DNA of 9,697 nucleotides from Clostridia bacterium (GTDB lineage: Bacteria > Bacillota > Clostridia > Oscillospirales > Acutalibacteraceae): positions 1 to 9,697 of the forward strand of contig JAFZOE010000178.1 of assembly GCA_017552845.1 (NCBI GenBank). Direction: 5' to 3'. Within the stretch, counting starts at the first letter, position 1; each line of letters starts with the position of its first letter. The notes under the pieces are model-generated. The model had not been told where the DNA came from and did not search any database. It saw only the letters and a list, made by a program, of their open reading frames with translations. Below are positions 1 to 6,890 of this stretch, piece by piece. The translations under genes were made by a program, and so were the position numbers.

Positions 1-15
1 AATAAAGCGGTTATG

Positions 16-21
16 AAAGGA
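16..21 (+). promoter_or_regulatory. Shine-Dalgarno site of recJ
   Basis: AAAGGA lies 10 nt before ATG 32, 4 nt before the in-frame TTG 26 and only 1 nt before ATG 23. The spacing argues against ATG 23, the longest reading, and moderately favours ATG 32. The resulting N-terminus, MRRKKWVV, looks like other Firmicute RecJ starts. Confidence 0.5.
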
Positions 22-31
22 TATGTTGTGT

Positions 32-2077
32 ATGCGAAGGAAAAAATGGGTGGTTTCAAAGGGCGATAAAGAGCTTGCCTCCGTCGCCTGCGAAGAATTG
101 AATATCGATCCGCTCGCCGCTTTGATTGTTACATCGCGGGGGCTTGACAGCATTGAAAAGATTGAGAATTTCTTTACCGAAGACGCTTCTCCGATGTTGG
201 CTCCCATGTCAATAAAAGATATGGATAAAGCGGCGGCAAGGATTAACAAAGCGCTTGATGAATTTGAAATGATCTGCGTTTACGGCGACTATGACGCCGA
301 CGGCGTTACAGCCACGGCTCTGCTCTATTCTTTCCTTGAGAGCAGAGGAGCAAATGTAACGAGATATATTCCCGACAGAATCAGCGAAGGCTACGGCCTC
401 AACAAAGAGGCGATAGATATCCTCTGTGAAAGAGGAGTCCGACTGATAGTTACGGTCGATACAGGCGCGACGGCGATTGAAGAAATAAAATATGCCTATG
501 AGCGCGGAATGCAGGTTGTAGTTACTGACCATCACAAGGTCGGCGATGAACTGCCCGCCTGCGAGGCTGTGGCGGATCCTCAGAGGCCCGACTGCACCTG
601 CCCGTTCAAGGAGATGGCGGGAGTCGGCGTGGCCTTCAAGCTCGCCTGCGCGATTGACGCGGATGCCGAAGACGAGATTCTTGAGGAATACGGCGAATAT
701 ATTGCAATCGGAACTATCGGCGATGTAGTTTCGCTTACAGGTGAAAACCGAGTAATGGTAAAGCGCGGAATTGCCGCGATGAACGATCATCCCTCTCCCG
801 GTATTGCCGCGCTGCTTAAGGCGGCTGGAGCGGGCGGAAAGAAAGTGACATCCTCCACTGTCGCCTATATGCTCTGCCCGAGGATAAACGCGGCGGGCAG
901 AATGGGCTCAGCCTCAAAGGCGCTTGAACTTCTGCTCTGCGACGATTCGGAAACCGCGGAGTTTATCGCAGACGAGATAAATTCGATGAATACGGGCAGG
1001 CAGAGTTGCGAAAATGAGATATTCCGCAAAGCGCTCGCAATTATGCTGGATAATCCCGAAATCGGCAACAGCCGGATAATCGTTGTTGACGGTGAGGGCT
1101 GGCATCAGGGTGTTATCGGCATCGTTGCCGCAAAGCTCACCGAAAAATTCGGCAGACCGGCAGTTGTGATTTCGCGGACGGGCGACGATGCCAAGGGCAG
1201 TTGCCGCTCAATTCAGGGCTTTTCAATATATGAGGCCATAGATTCCGTATCGGACTGCCTTACGCATTACGGCGGGCATACACTCGCGGCCGGCATAGGT
1301 CTTCGCTCGGCAGATATTCCGGAATTCCGCAGAAGAATAAATGAATACGCCGCGGATAAGGAAATGCCTTTTGCCGAGCAGAGGATAGACTGCAGAATTC
1401 AGACTTCCTCAATTTCACTTTCAATTCTCTCTTCGCTCGAATGCATCGAGCCTTTCGGCGCGGATAATCCCCAGCCGTATTTCGGGCTTTTCGGCGTGAC
1501 GATTGATGATTATAACGGCGTTGCCGAGGGCGCAAAGCATCTGCGTCTTAATCTCTCAAAAAACGGCGTGCAGGTGACGGCGATGTTTTTCAATATGCCT
1601 CCCTCACGTTTCCCGTTTGAAAGAGGCGATACTGTCGACCTTGCCGTAAATCTTGAAAAGAATGTTTATAACGGCGAATTGCGCGTTTCGACCGTAATCA
1701 GAAGCATAAGGCCTTCGAAGACCGATGAGGAGAAGGTGCTTCATGCCGTTTCCCTCTGCGACAGATTCGCGCGCGGAGAAGAGATAACCGCAGAGCAGGC
1801 AAATGAAATTATTCCCGGCAGAGAGATTCTGACCGAAGTCTATAAATCAATCAAGGCAAGGCCGCTCAGGGATAAATACTGCGAGGCGCTCTGCATGCGT
1901 CTCGGCGACGACGGCTCAAATCTCGCGAAGTATACCGCCGCCGTTGATATCATGCTTGAGGCAGGCGTGCTTGAAGCTGATGACGAAAACCGAATCTTTG
2001 CCCCGAATTACAGCGGCAAGGCAAATCTTGAAGAAACACCGATTATGAGGAGATTGCTTGAAATCAGCAGGGTGTAA
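32..2077 (+). CDS. recJ: Single-stranded-DNA-specific 5'-3' exonuclease RecJ
   Basis: RecJ degrades single-stranded DNA 5' to 3' in the cytoplasm and acts in recombinational repair, mismatch repair and processing of stalled forks. Numbered from the ATG at 32 (681 aa), the protein shows the DHH phosphoesterase motifs: YGDYDADG (84-91), VDTG with Asp143, TDHH (165-168), Asp231 in IGDVV, and PRINAAGRMG (283-292). A DHHA1 domain follows with EGWHQGVIG and GGHTLAAG (414-421), then a predicted OB-fold (about 455-560) and a C-terminal extension of about 115 residues. It is longer than the compact Proteobacterial enzyme and shorter than the Bacillus one as I recall them. An in-frame TGA at 14-16 shows the N-terminus is complete. 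ATG 23 is only 1 nt from the AAAGGA site, so ATG 32 (or TTG 26) is the likelier start. It ends 3 nt before relA. Confidence 0.96.
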   Translation: MRRKKWVVSKGDKELASVACEELNIDPLAALIVTSRGLDSIEKIENFFTEDASPMLAPMSIKDMDKAAARINKALDEFEMICVYGDYDADGVTATALLYSFLESRGANVTRYIPDRISEGYGLNKEAIDILCERGVRLIVTVDTGATAIEEIKYAYERGMQVVVTDHHKVGDELPACEAVADPQRPDCTCPFKEMAGVGVAFKLACAIDADAEDEILEEYGEYIAIGTIGDVVSLTGENRVMVKRGIAAMNDHPSPGIAALLKAAGAGGKKVTSSTVAYMLCPRINAAGRMGSASKALELLLCDDSETAEFIADEINSMNTGRQSCENEIFRKALAIMLDNPEIGNSRIIVVDGEGWHQGVIGIVAAKLTEKFGRPAVVISRTGDDAKGSCRSIQGFSIYEAIDSVSDCLTHYGGHTLAAGIGLRSADIPEFRRRINEYAADKEMPFAEQRIDCRIQTSSISLSILSSLECIEPFGADNPQPYFGLFGVTIDDYNGVAEGAKHLRLNLSKNGVQVTAMFFNMPPSRFPFERGDTVDLAVNLEKNVYNGELRVSTVIRSIRPSKTDEEKVLHAVSLCDRFARGEEITAEQANEIIPGREILTEVYKSIKARPLRDKYCEALCMRLGDDGSNLAKYTAAVDIMLEAGVLEADDENRIFAPNYSGKANLEETPIMRRLLEISRV

Positions 2078-2080
2078 ACT

Positions 2081-4339
2081 ATGAAGAATGTTCCGAAGGC
2101 ATTTGACGATGAATTCAAAACCCCGGAAGAGGGCTGTAACCTGCTCGTAAGTCTGCTCGGCGATTTTGACGACGCGGACAGGAAGGCGATTAAAAAAGCA
2201 TACGATTTCGCTTTTGAAGCGCATAAGAATCAGACCCGCCTTTCAGGCGAGCCCTATATCATGCACCCTCTAGCTGTCGCTGTAATCATCGCGAGCCTCG
2301 GTATGGACAGCGCCTCGATTATAGCCGCAATGCTCCACGATACGGTCGAGGATACGGGCGTTACGATTGAGGATATAAAAGAGAATTTCGGCGAGACAGC
2401 CGCGGAGCTGGTTGACGGCCTTACCAAAATCAAGAATGTGCCTACAAAGACCGATGAGGCGAGCGACGATCCCGTCTGGCTTGATCCGACCAGAGTAAAA
2501 CAGCAGCAGCAGGCAGAGAATATCCGCAAGATGCTGCTCGCAATGAATAAAGATATCCGCGTTATCATCGTAAAGCTTGCGGACCGCCTTCACAATATGC
2601 GCACTCTTATGTATAAAGAGGAATCGCGCAGACGTGAAATAGCGCTTGAAACAATTGAAATCTATGCTCCGATAGCTCACCGTCTAGGTATCAGGCCGAT
2701 TAAGGATGAGCTTGAGGATTTATCAATAAGCTACCTTGATCCCGTTGCCTATAAGGAAATCAGCGAGTCGCTCGAGAATCAGAGCAAGACGCGTATGGAA
2801 TTCCTTGAGGATATCCAGGACAGAATCCGCATCCGCGCTCAGGAGCTTGTTCCCGATGCGCAGGTCAGCGGCAGAATCAAATCTGCCCACGGCATATACC
2901 GCAAGATGTATATGCAGAATAAGAATTTCGATCAGATTTATGATATATATGCGGTCAGGATAATAGTCAATACAGTCATTGACTGCTACAACTGTCTCGG
3001 CATTATCCATGATATGTTCAAGCCGATTCCCGGCAGATTCAAGGATTATATCTCTAACCCGAAAGCGAATATGTATCAGTCGCTTCATACCACCGTGCTC
3101 GGCAGGGAGGGCATTCCGTTCGAGGTTCAGATAAGGACCTGGGAAATGCACCGCACCGCCGAATTCGGTATCGCGGCTCACTGGAAATACAAGCTTAATG
3201 TTGACACCGGCAAATCCGACATTGATGAGAGACGTCTGTCATGGGTTCAGCAGCTACTCGAGAATCAGAAAGACAGCGAGGATATCGAGGATATCGTCAG
3301 CACTATCAAATCAGACCTTGTTACCGAAGAGGTTTATGTATTTACGCCCAAGGGCGAGGTATTTCCGCTGCCCATGGGCTCGACCGTAATTGACTTTGCC
3401 TACGCCATCCACTCCGCTGTCGGCAATAAGATGATAGGCGCGAAGGTTGACGGCAGAATAGTTCCAATTGATTATAAAGTCAGCACAGGCGAGATAATTG
3501 AGATTATCACCTCATCCCAGCAGGGCAAGGGCCCGAGCAGAGACTGGCTCAATATAGTCAAGACCAGCCAGGCAAAGAGCAAAATAAGGCAGTGGTTCAA
3601 GCGCGAGAAGCGCGATGAGAATATTGAAACCGGCAAGGCCGAAGTTGAGCGCGAATTCAGGCGCAGCTTCATCCGCCTGACCGAAGAGGAGTTCACACCG
3701 TTCATTGAGAAAATCGCGGCGCGTCAGCATTGCAAGAGCGTCGAGGATTTCTATGCGGCGATCGGCTACGGCGGCATTTCGCTCGTCAAGCTCATGCCGA
3801 GAATCAAAGAGGATTATCTCAAGCTCACGAAGCTCAACGAGCCGCCCGTAATCAAGACCGTTCCGAAGAAAAAGACGAAATCCAACGAGGGCGTTATTGT
3901 TGAGGGCATTGACAACTGCCTTATCAAATTCTCCCGTTGCTGCAATCCTCTGCCCGGCGATGAAATCATCGGATTTATCACCAGAGGACACGGCGTCTCG
4001 ATTCATACGAGAAACTGCACGAATGTTCCGAAGGATATAGGCGAGGCGCAGGAGCCCGAGAGATGGGTTGCCGCCTACTGGGATAAGAATATCAAAGAGG
4101 AATTCAAATGCACCCTTCAGATTACGGGCCTCAACAGAATCGGTCTGCTTGCCGATATTTCGGGCATGCTCGCGAATATGCATCTTGGAATAAACGAACT
4201 CAGCACCAGACCCGCGAAGGACGGCAGGGTAGCGATTTTTGTCACGGTTTCGCTCAACGGAATCGAGCATCTCAATACGATAGTCAAGAAGCTTGAGGGA
4301 ATCGACGGCGTGCTTGATATAGAAAGAACGGGTATCTGA
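2081..4339 (+). CDS. relA: Bifunctional (p)ppGpp synthetase/hydrolase, long RelA/SpoT family (Rel)
   Basis: This cytosolic, ribosome-associated stringent-response enzyme makes (p)ppGpp from ATP plus GDP/GTP and also hydrolyses it. The 752 residues carry the full long-RSH layout. The HD hydrolase has His62, His86-Asp87 (LHDTVEDTG) and Asp168 (KLADRLHNM). The synthetase has GRIKSAHGIYRKM (264-276), catalytic Asp288 in YDIYAVR, RFKD (319-322), G-loop Tyr332 and EVQIRT (348-353). TGS follows at about 416-478, then a helical region, a Cys-rich segment (Cys613, Cys620, Cys621, Cys646) and a C-terminal ACT domain (about 675-752). RFKD rather than ExDD is the signature of bifunctional enzymes, and the HD residues are intact, so both activities are expected. 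The HD domain carries about 15 extra residues (about 122-140). ATG 2081 follows AGGG at 2069-2072 with 8-nt spacing and lies 3 nt after recJ. Confidence 0.97.
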   Translation: MKNVPKAFDDEFKTPEEGCNLLVSLLGDFDDADRKAIKKAYDFAFEAHKNQTRLSGEPYIMHPLAVAVIIASLGMDSASIIAAMLHDTVEDTGVTIEDIKENFGETAAELVDGLTKIKNVPTKTDEASDDPVWLDPTRVKQQQQAENIRKMLLAMNKDIRVIIVKLADRLHNMRTLMYKEESRRREIALETIEIYAPIAHRLGIRPIKDELEDLSISYLDPVAYKEISESLENQSKTRMEFLEDIQDRIRIRAQELVPDAQVSGRIKSAHGIYRKMYMQNKNFDQIYDIYAVRIIVNTVIDCYNCLGIIHDMFKPIPGRFKDYISNPKANMYQSLHTTVLGREGIPFEVQIRTWEMHRTAEFGIAAHWKYKLNVDTGKSDIDERRLSWVQQLLENQKDSEDIEDIVSTIKSDLVTEEVYVFTPKGEVFPLPMGSTVIDFAYAIHSAVGNKMIGAKVDGRIVPIDYKVSTGEIIEIITSSQQGKGPSRDWLNIVKTSQAKSKIRQWFKREKRDENIETGKAEVEREFRRSFIRLTEEEFTPFIEKIAARQHCKSVEDFYAAIGYGGISLVKLMPRIKEDYLKLTKLNEPPVIKTVPKKKTKSNEGVIVEGIDNCLIKFSRCCNPLPGDEIIGFITRGHGVSIHTRNCTNVPKDIGEAQEPERWVAAYWDKNIKEEFKCTLQITGLNRIGLLADISGMLANMHLGINELSTRPAKDGRVAIFVTVSLNGIEHLNTIVKKLEGIDGVLDIERTGI

Positions 4340-4340
4340 T

Positions 4341-4802
4341 ATGAGGGCTGTACTACAGAGAGTCACAAGTTCAAGCGTTTCGGTTGACGGCGAAATAAAA
4401 GGTGAAATTTCTAAGGGCTTCAATGTTCTGCTCGGCGTTATGCAGGGCGATACGGAGGCCCACGCTGAGCTTCTCGCGGGCAAGATAGCCCGCCTGCGCG
4501 TGTTTGAGGATGATGAGGGCAAGATGAATCTCGCTCTCTCGGATATCGGCGGCGAAGTGCTTGCGATTTCCCAGTTTACGCTCTGCGCAGACCTCAAGAA
4601 GGGCAACAGGCCTTCGTTCTTCCCTTCTGCCGCTCCCGATGAAGCTGACAGGCTTTATGAATATTTCTGCAGATGCCTTATTGAAAACGGCGTGAAAACG
4701 GTTGAAAAAGGCGTTTTCGGAGCGGATATGCAGGTGGAGATACACAATGACGGCCCCGTGACGATAGTCATGGATACGGATATATGGGAGAAAAGCAAAT
4801 GA
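4341..4802 (+). CDS. dtd: D-aminoacyl-tRNA deacylase Dtd
   Basis: Dtd hydrolyses the ester bond of D-aminoacyl-tRNA (and glycyl-tRNA-Ala), recycling mischarged tRNA in the cytoplasm. The protein has 153 aa, the usual bacterial DTD1 size (about 145-150) plus a short tail. It begins MRAVLQRV, as is typical. It carries the SQFTLCAD motif (77-84, normally SQFTLYAD) with the nearby RPSF (90-93), and the Gly-cisPro motif in NDGPVTI (136-142). All key motifs are intact. The start is 1 nt after the relA stop (TGATATG), with only a weak purine stretch upstream, so translation probably depends on ribosomes finishing relA. The relA-dtd pair is conserved across Firmicutes, and the 3' end overlaps the next gene by 4 nt. 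Confidence 0.96.
   Translation: MRAVLQRVTSSSVSVDGEIKGEISKGFNVLLGVMQGDTEAHAELLAGKIARLRVFEDDEGKMNLALSDIGGEVLAISQFTLCADLKKGNRPSFFPSAAPDEADRLYEYFCRCLIENGVKTVEKGVFGADMQVEIHNDGPVTIVMDTDIWEKSK
4786..4790 (+). promoter_or_regulatory. Shine-Dalgarno site of the MBL-fold hydrolase
   Basis: GGGAG lies inside the last codons of dtd, 8 nt upstream of ATG 4799. It overlaps the G of the alternative ATG 4784 and so cannot serve it, which makes 4799 the better start. Confidence 0.7.
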
Positions 4803-5440
4803 AAATAATCCCGGTAATACCCGAGCATGAGGCTTTTGCCAACAGTTATCTTCTGATTGATGAGCCGACGGGCGAGGCGGTCTATATCGATCCCGGCTGT
4901 TTTCTTGACAATGCGCGCAATGCGATAAAAAACAGCGGTGCAGATGTTAAATATATTCTGCATACCCACGGCCACTTCGATCATATACTCGGCACTCATC
5001 ATGCCAAAGAGGCGCTCGGCGCAAAGATTGCGATTCATCCTGCGGATGAGAGATGCCTTTCAAGCCGCCTGTATTCGCTTATGGATATGTTCGGCGTTGA
5101 TGCCGAGCTTATCCCCGAAAAAGCCGATGTTCTCATAAACGACGGCGATATAATCAGATTCGGAGACTCGGAGCTTAAAGTAATGCATACCCCCGGTCAT
5201 ACCCCCGGCGGCGTCTGCTTCATATCCGAGAGCGAGAGAGTGATTTTCAGCGGTGACACGCTTTTTCACTCGACTGCCGGCAGGACCGACGGTGTGGGCG
5301 GAGATTTCGATGAACTCTGCGACTCGCTCAGAAAACTGATTTCTCTCGATGGCAACTATACAGTCTATCCTGGTCATTCTATTGCGACCGATCTCGATCA
5401 CGAAAGAAAACGCAATTTCATAATAAGAAGGATGAAATAA
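4799..5440 (+). CDS. Metallo-beta-lactamase-fold hydrolase (glyoxalase II-like)
   Basis: This cytoplasmic di-metal hydrolase of the glyoxalase II/YqgX-like group has 213 aa and no signal peptide. The substrate is unknown; family members cleave thioesters such as S-lactoylglutathione or related small molecules. The metal ligands are all visible: HTHGHFDH (55-62), His134 in TPGHTPGG, Asp153 in FSGDTLF and His193 in YPGHS. An earlier in-frame ATG at 4784 lies inside dtd, but ATG 4799 is preferred: it forms an ATGA overlap with the dtd stop and has GGGAG at 4786-4790 with 8-nt spacing. A hydrolase of this type commonly follows dtd in Clostridia, which suggests a housekeeping or detoxification role, but the context does not identify the substrate. 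The C-terminal recognition domain of true GloB is very short here. Confidence 0.9.
   Translation: MKIIPVIPEHEAFANSYLLIDEPTGEAVYIDPGCFLDNARNAIKNSGADVKYILHTHGHFDHILGTHHAKEALGAKIAIHPADERCLSSRLYSLMDMFGVDAELIPEKADVLINDGDIIRFGDSELKVMHTPGHTPGGVCFISESERVIFSGDTLFHSTAGRTDGVGGDFDELCDSLRKLISLDGNYTVYPGHSIATDLDHERKRNFIIRRMK
5428..5432 (+). promoter_or_regulatory. Shine-Dalgarno site of hemZ, supporting a TTG start
   Basis: AAGGA lies 8 nt before TTG 5441, within the 3' end of the preceding gene. The TTG directly abuts the upstream TAA stop (TAATTG). Spacing and strength support TTG as the true initiation codon. Confidence 0.75.
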
Positions 5441-6889
5441 TTGATAATCCGCATTTTCGGGCATGATTTTCACTATGAATGCGAAAATCTCTGCAGGGTG
5501 TTTTATCCCAACGAAAAAATAAATATAGCCTATGATGACGAAGGCGCGGATGAAAAGACAGTTGTCACGCGGTATGAGGGCGGAAAAGTTTATGCCGATG
5601 TCACAATCGGAGGTGAACACCGCTCGCTCGAGGCGGAGACTGATGATGAGAACGCGGAACTCAATCTCGCGAAGCTCATATTCTCGGCGCTCTGCGACAT
5701 CACGGGCTATACTCCTCCCTGGGGAGTGCTTACCGGTGTGCGCCCGTCTAAGCTTATGCATAAGCTGACAGCGCTTTACGGAGAAGATGGCGCCGCGGAT
5801 TACTTTATGAATTCCCTGCTTGTCAGCGAGAGTAAGACAAAACTCGCGCAGGCGGTCGCAAAGGCGGAGAGCGGTATTATCGCGGAATCACGACCTGATT
5901 CGTTCAGCCTATATGTTTCGATACCCTTCTGCCCTTCAAGATGCTCTTACTGCTCGTTTGTGAGCCATTCCATAGCAAACGCAAATGCAAAAAAGCTTTT
6001 GCCTGAATATGTCGATAAACTGCGCGAAGAAATCGCGTTTACCGGTCAGATAGCGGCTCAGAATAAACTTCATCTTGAGAGTATTTATTTCGGCGGCGGC
6101 ACTCCCGGAGTGCTCGAGGCGTCAAATTTCGATACGCTTATGAGCGAAATCGAGAAAAGCTTCGATTTATCGGCTCTGCGTGAATATACAGTTGAAATCG
6201 GCAGACCCGATACGGTGACTCCCGAAAAACTCTCGATGCTGAAATTCCATAATGTCGGCAGAATAAGCATAAACCCGCAGTCCTTCAATCAGGCTACCCT
6301 TGATACTATCGGCAGGAAGCATACCGTAAAGCAGGCAATTGACGCCTACCGCCTCGCGAAAGGCTACGCGTTTAAGTGTATAAATATGGATCTGATCGCA
6401 GGTCTGCCGGGCGAGGATGAGGGCATTTTCATTGATTCGCTTGATACTGCGGTTTCCCTCGCTCCCGAGAATATAACTGTTCATTCGCTTGCGATCAAGC
6501 GTTCCTCAGGCCTCAACTATGAAGGAGAGCAGGTCAGAACGGATAAAGAAGCGAAAAAAATGCTTGATTATTCGTATAACAAGTTGACAGGCGCGGGTTA
6601 TCTGCCTTATTATATGTATCGCCAGAGCAAATGTGTCGGCAACCTTGAGAATACAGGCTGGTGCAGTCCGGGAACGGAAGGCCTCTACAATGTCTATATG
6701 ATGGAGGAATGCCACACGGTGCTCGGAGTCGGCGCGGGAGCTGTTACAAAGCTCTGCGAGCCCGGCGGCACAAATGTTGAAAGAATTTTCAATTACAAAT
6801 ATCCCTATGAATATATTTCCGGCTTCGATGTGATTAAAGACAGAAAGAGCGGAGTTACGGAATTCTACCTGAGAAAGGGCGTGAAATGA
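5441..6889 (+). CDS. hemZ: HemZ-type radical SAM protein (coproporphyrinogen III dehydrogenase-like)
   Basis: This is a radical SAM enzyme of the HemN/HemZ family. HemN decarboxylates coproporphyrinogen III to protoporphyrinogen IX without oxygen; for HemZ this role is annotated mostly by homology. The 482 aa begin with a HemZ-type N-terminal region of about 150 residues that includes GVLTGVRPSKL (95-105). The radical SAM core follows, with the 4Fe-4S motif CPSRCSYC (Cys164, Cys168, Cys171), the SAM-binding YFGGGTP (216-222) and EIGRPDT (252-258) where HemN has its EIDP-like motif. MYRQ (392-395) lies in the C-terminal region. Translation starts at TTG 5441, immediately after the previous stop, with a good AAGGA site. 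No other haem-pathway gene is in the window, so the true substrate remains open. The dtd-MBL-hemZ order is a known Clostridial arrangement. Confidence 0.9.
   Translation: MIIRIFGHDFHYECENLCRVFYPNEKINIAYDDEGADEKTVVTRYEGGKVYADVTIGGEHRSLEAETDDENAELNLAKLIFSALCDITGYTPPWGVLTGVRPSKLMHKLTALYGEDGAADYFMNSLLVSESKTKLAQAVAKAESGIIAESRPDSFSLYVSIPFCPSRCSYCSFVSHSIANANAKKLLPEYVDKLREEIAFTGQIAAQNKLHLESIYFGGGTPGVLEASNFDTLMSEIEKSFDLSALREYTVEIGRPDTVTPEKLSMLKFHNVGRISINPQSFNQATLDTIGRKHTVKQAIDAYRLAKGYAFKCINMDLIAGLPGEDEGIFIDSLDTAVSLAPENITVHSLAIKRSSGLNYEGEQVRTDKEAKKMLDYSYNKLTGAGYLPYYMYRQSKCVGNLENTGWCSPGTEGLYNVYMMEECHTVLGVGAGAVTKLCEPGGTNVERIFNYKYPYEYISGFDVIKDRKSGVTEFYLRKGVK
6584..6613 (+). promoter_or_regulatory. Possible internal sigma-A-type promoter within hemZ
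   Basis: TTGACA (6584-6589) and TATTAT (6608-6613) are separated by 18 nt, an 11 of 12 match to consensus. Initiation would fall near 6620, about 270 nt upstream of the flippase gene, and could supply extra transcript of flippase-mazG-hup. The GC-rich spacer and coding position mean it may be coincidental. Confidence 0.3.
6874..6879 (+). promoter_or_regulatory. Shine-Dalgarno site of the flippase gene (TTG start)
   Basis: AAAGGG lies in the last codons of hemZ, 11 nt before TTG 6891. The same site is 6 nt before an out-of-frame ATG at 6886 that opens a 12-codon reading frame, so initiation here is ambiguous. The flippase frame itself can only start at TTG 6891 or inside the first membrane segment. 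Confidence 0.5.
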
Positions 6890-6890
6890 T

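Noticed and set aside
1..69. Open + strand frame ending at TAA 67-69, possibly the tail of an upstream gene overlapping recJ
   Set aside because: It is too short to identify. An overlap of nearly 40 nt with recJ is unusual, and other frames stop at 3-5 and 14-16, so the upstream gene could end at any of these.
3512..4606. Long minus-strand open frame (364 codons) antisense to relA and dtd
   Set aside because: It runs across a gene junction on a strand with no supporting context, shows no recognisable domain, and overlaps two strongly conserved genes. It is a by-product of their codon usage.
4905..4931. TTGACA inside the hydrolase gene with an A-rich stretch downstream
   Set aside because: The best -10-like sequences are only 13-15 nt away and match poorly.
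5060..5761. Minus-strand open frame (233 codons) across the hydrolase-hemZ junction
   Set aside because: It is a shadow of coding sequence, with no motif or context support.
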